A stretch of 64,000 nucleotides of DNA from Listeria_A hofi (GTDB taxonomy: Bacteria; Bacillota; Bacilli; Lactobacillales; Listeriaceae). Numbering within the stretch: the first letter of the stretch is position 1; every line of letters begins with the position of its first letter. The notes under the pieces were generated by a model. The model was not told where the DNA came from. It ran no database searches and saw only the letters and a program-made list of their open reading frames with translations. Positions 60,648-64,000 of the stretch are shown piece by piece. Made by a program: the position numbers and the translations under genes. The stretch is taken from NCBI RefSeq assembly GCF_963575615.1, contig NZ_CAUYTL010000013.1, positions 1 to 64,000 of the forward strand, read 5' to 3'.

Positions 60648-62741
60648 ATGTATCTATCGGCACGCTCCCGTATCATTTTAGAAAAAATCTTGGCTGTTCC
60701 TGATGACATCTCCATTGCGCAACTCGCGTCAGACCTAGATGTCAGCGAAAGGACCGTGCGTCGCGATTTAAAAGAAGTCGGTGAAACGCTACAGGACTTC
60801 AAACTAAATTTAGTTAAACATGGAAGTAAGCTTACAGTCACCGGCGCATCTATCCATCGTGAACGCATTCAAAAGAACATATTAGATCTCGTCAATAACG
60901 AATTTACACCTTTTGAAAGGCAACAAATTATTTTGCGAGTGCTCTTAAATGAGTCTGAGCCTGTAAAATTGATTGCGCTTGCCAACGAACTTTCTGTCAC
61001 TGTTGCGACTGTGAGCAGTGATTTGACGCGCCTTGAAGAAGATTGGAATGGTAAAATCCATATCAAACGAAAGCGTGGCATCGGCGTTGAACTTGAATCT
61101 TCCGTCTTAGAAAAGCGTGAACTCCTCGGTGAACTGCTAGTAATGACGGTTCCAAAGATTAAGCTCTACAGAATGTTTAGCGATATTCTAGACGATAACA
61201 ATGCAGCGATTGATGAGCGAATTGCTGATTTCATCGACATCTCGCTTTTGCAAATGTGCGATCCTATAATGACGAAATGGTTGAAAAAGCTCTCCTATGA
61301 AATTAGTAATGACTCTTACATAAATGTGCTCACCTATCTCATGATTACGATTCAGCAAATTCCAAAAGGGAAAATTATCGCAAAAACCGGCGGCAATCAT
61401 GTATTCCTCCAAGAATATCCAGAATACGACATTGCAGAACGAATTTTACGAGATTGTTTACCTGATTTTGCGGAAATTCCCGATAGTGAAATTGCAGAGC
61501 TAACGATGCTAGTCCTGGAATCTGAAATCCGTCGTGGCCAAGATGTTTTTTATCGCAACGAAAAAGTACAAGCTATTCGAATCGCGAAAAAGCTAATTTC
61601 CCGTGTTGCTAAAGAAATCAATACACCGCTATCGCAAATCACGGTTCTAAAAGGGCTTACCGAACATATCCAATACTCTATCATCCGATTGAAGAAAAAA
61701 ATGCCGATGAGCAATCCACTACTCGAAATGATTAAAGCCGAATTTCCGGATCTTTTTAAAATCGTTCATAACGCTGCGTGTGACGCTTATCCATTTACAG
61801 AAATTCCCGAAGAAGAGACTGGATTTATCGTTCTCCATTTCGAAGCAGCAATTATCCATTCTGAAAATATGCGACCATACAGTGCGCTCATCGTAACATC
61901 TCGTAGCAGTGGGATTAACACTTGGCTCCAAGCTCGCTTTAGGAAGCGCTTACCTAAATTAAAAAAAATGAAATTCATCACACCAATTGACCTCATGAAG
62001 GAAACCAATCTGGAAAAATACGATATGATTCTCTCCACATCTCACTTGGAGAATTTCACACACGATTATCAATTTATCAGCATTTTTTTCACGAATAATG
62101 AAATCAATGCTATCAACAAAAAGCTCGAAAAAATCGCAAATCGTAAGCAAAATGAAGCTTTCCCGATGGATCCCGTGACAACGACTGATTTTGAGACAGC
62201 ATTATCAAGCTTGACTGCTATGCAAACCTATTACCAACTAATTATTTCACTAATTAAAGCGACTCATTTTACAGCGAGTAGCGTAATGACACGAAATTTA
62301 GAAGACAATCTCCGCGCCTTCAGTCAAGAAATGGCTCATAGAACGGGGTTCGTAGCCGATAATCTCTACAATAAACTGAACAAACATGAAAACAAGCGTA
62401 AAGTCTTAGCCTGCGGAACAAATACAGCCATGTTTCTTATCAATACGGAGGTGGAAACGGCTTCGATTCACGTCTTCAATTCGAAGCATAATTTAGAAAT
62501 GCATATCGCATCAGAGGGCAAAGTCAACATTACAACCATTCTCGTTTTCCTACTTCCAAACACATTATCCAGCGAAGAAATCGAGATTTTCACCTACTTA
62601 ATTACAATGTTGACAGAAGATGAAATCGCTAGCACTAAGATTGAATCCGACAATCCAGCAAAAATTAAAAATCTGATTTTATCGATACTTCAAGAGTTTT
62701 TAGAACAGAAAAATATCAACCATATCGTGACCGATTACTAA
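60648..62741 (+). CDS. PRD/PTS-domain transcriptional regulator (MtlR/ManR type)
   Basis: 697 residues from the ATG at 60648 (GAAAGGA upstream). Two N-terminal HTH domains (SIAQLASDLDVSERTVRRDL, about 15-45; KLIALANELSVTVATVSSDL, 95-125), PRD1 about 190-285, PRD2 300-400, an EIIB-like domain from about 405 and an EIIA-like domain from about 550. PRD2 keeps its His (LTEHIQYSIIRL, IVLHFEAAI). PRD1 has Tyr where the first His is usual (NVLTYLMITIQQI), the EIIB-like loop reads VTSRSSGINTW without Cys, and the EIIA-like PH motif is missing (LACGTNTAM). No PTS genes lie next to it. The target operon is unknown. Confidence 0.88.
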   Translation: MYLSARSRIILEKILAVPDDISIAQLASDLDVSERTVRRDLKEVGETLQDFKLNLVKHGSKLTVTGASIHRERIQKNILDLVNNEFTPFERQQIILRVLLNESEPVKLIALANELSVTVATVSSDLTRLEEDWNGKIHIKRKRGIGVELESSVLEKRELLGELLVMTVPKIKLYRMFSDILDDNNAAIDERIADFIDISLLQMCDPIMTKWLKKLSYEISNDSYINVLTYLMITIQQIPKGKIIAKTGGNHVFLQEYPEYDIAERILRDCLPDFAEIPDSEIAELTMLVLESEIRRGQDVFYRNEKVQAIRIAKKLISRVAKEINTPLSQITVLKGLTEHIQYSIIRLKKKMPMSNPLLEMIKAEFPDLFKIVHNAACDAYPFTEIPEEETGFIVLHFEAAIIHSENMRPYSALIVTSRSSGINTWLQARFRKRLPKLKKMKFITPIDLMKETNLEKYDMILSTSHLENFTHDYQFISIFFTNNEINAINKKLEKIANRKQNEAFPMDPVTTTDFETALSSLTAMQTYYQLIISLIKATHFTASSVMTRNLEDNLRAFSQEMAHRTGFVADNLYNKLNKHENKRKVLACGTNTAMFLINTEVETASIHVFNSKHNLEMHIASEGKVNITTILVFLLPNTLSSEEIEIFTYLITMLTEDEIASTKIESDNPAKIKNLILSILQEFLEQKNINHIVTDY

Positions 62742-62840
62742 TCTTATTTTGGCATTACCGCGTCGTCCCTGCTATCAAACCCCATCCGATGCTAGGACAC
62801 GTGATAATATATAATAAATTTCTTAGGAGGAATCTCTTAC

Positions 62841-64000
62841 ATGACAGTTTTAAAAGACTTTCTAGAACCACAATTACAAGCATTGCGAGATCACGGACTT
62901 TACAACACTATTGATACCGTAGAAGGACCTAATGGCGCAAAAATTAAAGTAAACGGTGCTACGTTAATCAATCTTTCTTCCAATAATTATCTAGGTTTTG
63001 CAAATGACGACCGTCTGAAACAGAAATGCATTGAAGCGACCGAACAATATGGCGTTGGAGCTGGAGCCGTCCGCACGATTAACGGCACGATGACCATCCA
63101 TGATGAACTAGAAGCAAGGCTCGCAGAATTCAAACATACCGAAGCCGCCATCGCATTCCAATCCGGTTTCAACTGTAACATGGGAGCAATCTCTGCCGTT
63201 ATGACAAAAAAAGATGCTATCATTTCCGATGAACTGAACCACGCGTCTATCATAGACGGTTGCCGCCTCTCTGGTGCCAAAGTATTGCGCGCCAAACATC
63301 AAGATATGGACGATCTTCGCCGCGTCGCCAAAGAAGCCACAGAAAGCGGTCAATATGAGAAAATTATGTACATCACGGATGGCGTTTTTTCTATGGATGG
63401 CGATGTTGCCAAAATCCCTGAAATCGTCGCTATTGCAGAAGAATTTGGCTTAATTACTTATGTAGATGACGCGCACGGCTCAGGCGTAATGGGAAATGGT
63501 GCTGGAACTGTTAAACACTTTAATATGTCCGATAAAATCGATTTCCAAATGGGCACATTATCCAAAGCAATTGGTGTTGTAGGTGGCTATGTTGCAGGTT
63601 CACAACAGCTAATTGATTGGCTCAAAGTGCGCGCTAGACCATTCTTATTTTCCACATCTTTAACACCAGGAGCCGCTGCCGCTTGTATCGAAGCTATCGA
63701 TATCATGGAGCATGACCCAGAGCGCATGGAAAAGCTATGGGAAAATGGCACCTACTTAAAAGCTGGATTAGCGAAATTAGGTTTTGACATCGGACACTCC
63801 GAGACACCAATCACACCGTGCATCATTGGCGACGAAAATCTGACACAGCAATTTTCTCGCCGCTTACTGGAAGAAGGAGTTTACGCGAAATCAATCGTCT
63901 TCCCAACGGTTCCAAAAGGTACTGGGCGCGTTCGAAATATGCCAACCGCAGCCCATACGAAAGAAATGCTCGATGAAGTATTAGCAACATACGAAAAAGT
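62841..64000 (+). CDS. kbl: Glycine C-acetyltransferase (2-amino-3-ketobutyrate CoA ligase), truncated by window end
   Basis: 386 codons visible, running off the window; full enzymes are about 390-400 residues, so only a few codons are missing. AGGAGG is 10 nt before the ATG. PLP-dependent alpha-oxoamine synthase fold: NYLGFANDDRLKQ, ISDELNHASIIDG, TDGVFSMDGDVAKI, YVDDAHGSGVMG and the PLP Lys in TLSKAIGVVGG. It converts glycine plus acetyl-CoA to 2-amino-3-ketobutyrate, or the reverse. Threonine dehydrogenase (tdh) is the usual partner and may follow. Confidence 0.93.
   Translation, partial: MTVLKDFLEPQLQALRDHGLYNTIDTVEGPNGAKIKVNGATLINLSSNNYLGFANDDRLKQKCIEATEQYGVGAGAVRTINGTMTIHDELEARLAEFKHTEAAIAFQSGFNCNMGAISAVMTKKDAIISDELNHASIIDGCRLSGAKVLRAKHQDMDDLRRVAKEATESGQYEKIMYITDGVFSMDGDVAKIPEIVAIAEEFGLITYVDDAHGSGVMGNGAGTVKHFNMSDKIDFQMGTLSKAIGVVGGYVAGSQQLIDWLKVRARPFLFSTSLTPGAAAACIEAIDIMEHDPERMEKLWENGTYLKAGLAKLGFDIGHSETPITPCIIGDENLTQQFSRRLLEEGVYAKSIVFPTVPKGTGRVRNMPTAAHTKEMLDEVLATYEK

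Noticed and set aside
60406..60663. Minus-strand 85-codon frame with a hydrophobic segment, divergent from and overlapping the PRD regulator start
   Set aside because: No ribosome binding site at any start and overlap with the regulator's start; the hydrophobicity is explained by AT-rich DNA.

Overview
The window looks like chromosomal DNA of a Listeria species. The evidence is a p60-type (Iap/CwhA) autolysin divergent from secA2, a lipoylated-H-protein/thioredoxin/ArsC/tandem SEDS/heme-ABC block in the order I recall for lmo2424-lmo2431 of L. monocytogenes, low-GC Gram-positive codon use, strong AGGAGG-type ribosome binding sites and a CRISPR repeat of the Listeria type I-B kind. The p60 has four LysM domains instead of two, so this is probably not L. 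monocytogenes. The species cannot be fixed from the sequence alone.

Layout. 1-72: 5' end of a group II intron cut by the window edge, sitting directly after the terminator of an amino-acid permease (108-1496). 1568-3915: small genes resembling toxin-immunity proteins (HEAT, SUKH, DUF2716-like) and a small membrane protein. 3986-9244: a giant secreted CotH-kinase-like protein with a duplicated ~600-residue module. 9245-10016: no convincing gene, but a very good candidate small RNA with C-rich loops (about 9862-9943, minus strand). 10017-17154: AI-2E-family permease, SecA2, p60, and an RlmI-type rRNA methyltransferase. 17638-26988: a complete type I-B CRISPR-Cas locus (17 repeats, 16 spacers; cas6-cas8b-cas7-cas5-cas3-cas4-cas1-cas2, all on the minus strand). 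27302-32784: metabolic and transport genes (FAD dehydrogenase, MDR oxidoreductase, alpha/beta hydrolase with an Asp at the nucleophile position, YdbC, two-part ThrE exporter) and an AbrB-Doc toxin-antitoxin pair. 32803-37875: LnrJKLMN-like two-component system plus ABC-2 exporter. 37991-40819: metNIQ methionine importer behind a SAM-I riboswitch. 40835-44570: D,D-carboxypeptidase, VanRS-like two-component system and CDF metal transporter. 44759-51422: thioredoxin, gcvH, arsC-like, two tandem SEDS proteins, and the hupDGC heme importer. 51489-55671: acetyltransferases, MerR/TipAS regulator, YdcF, VanZ and DUF1963 proteins. 55757-55957: a cruciform-forming repeat element. 55964-59664: YclNOPQ-type siderophore importer under a clear Fur box. 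59790-60288: a small sigma-B-type stress gene and a LapA-like protein. 60648-64000: a PRD/PTS-type regulator with several lost phosphorylation residues, and kbl running off the window end.

Themes. The window combines cell-surface biology (SecA2 as accessory secretion ATPase, p60 as its known substrate in Listeria, SEDS proteins, carboxypeptidase, VanRS, CotH-like protein), iron and heme uptake, and defence (CRISPR I-B, Doc). The least explained elements are the C-rich sRNA candidate, the CotH giant with its odd leader, the repeats in the CRISPR leader, the terminator-like hairpin between cas5 and cas3, the cruciform element and the sigma-B small protein. No database search was possible; all family names rest on motif recognition.
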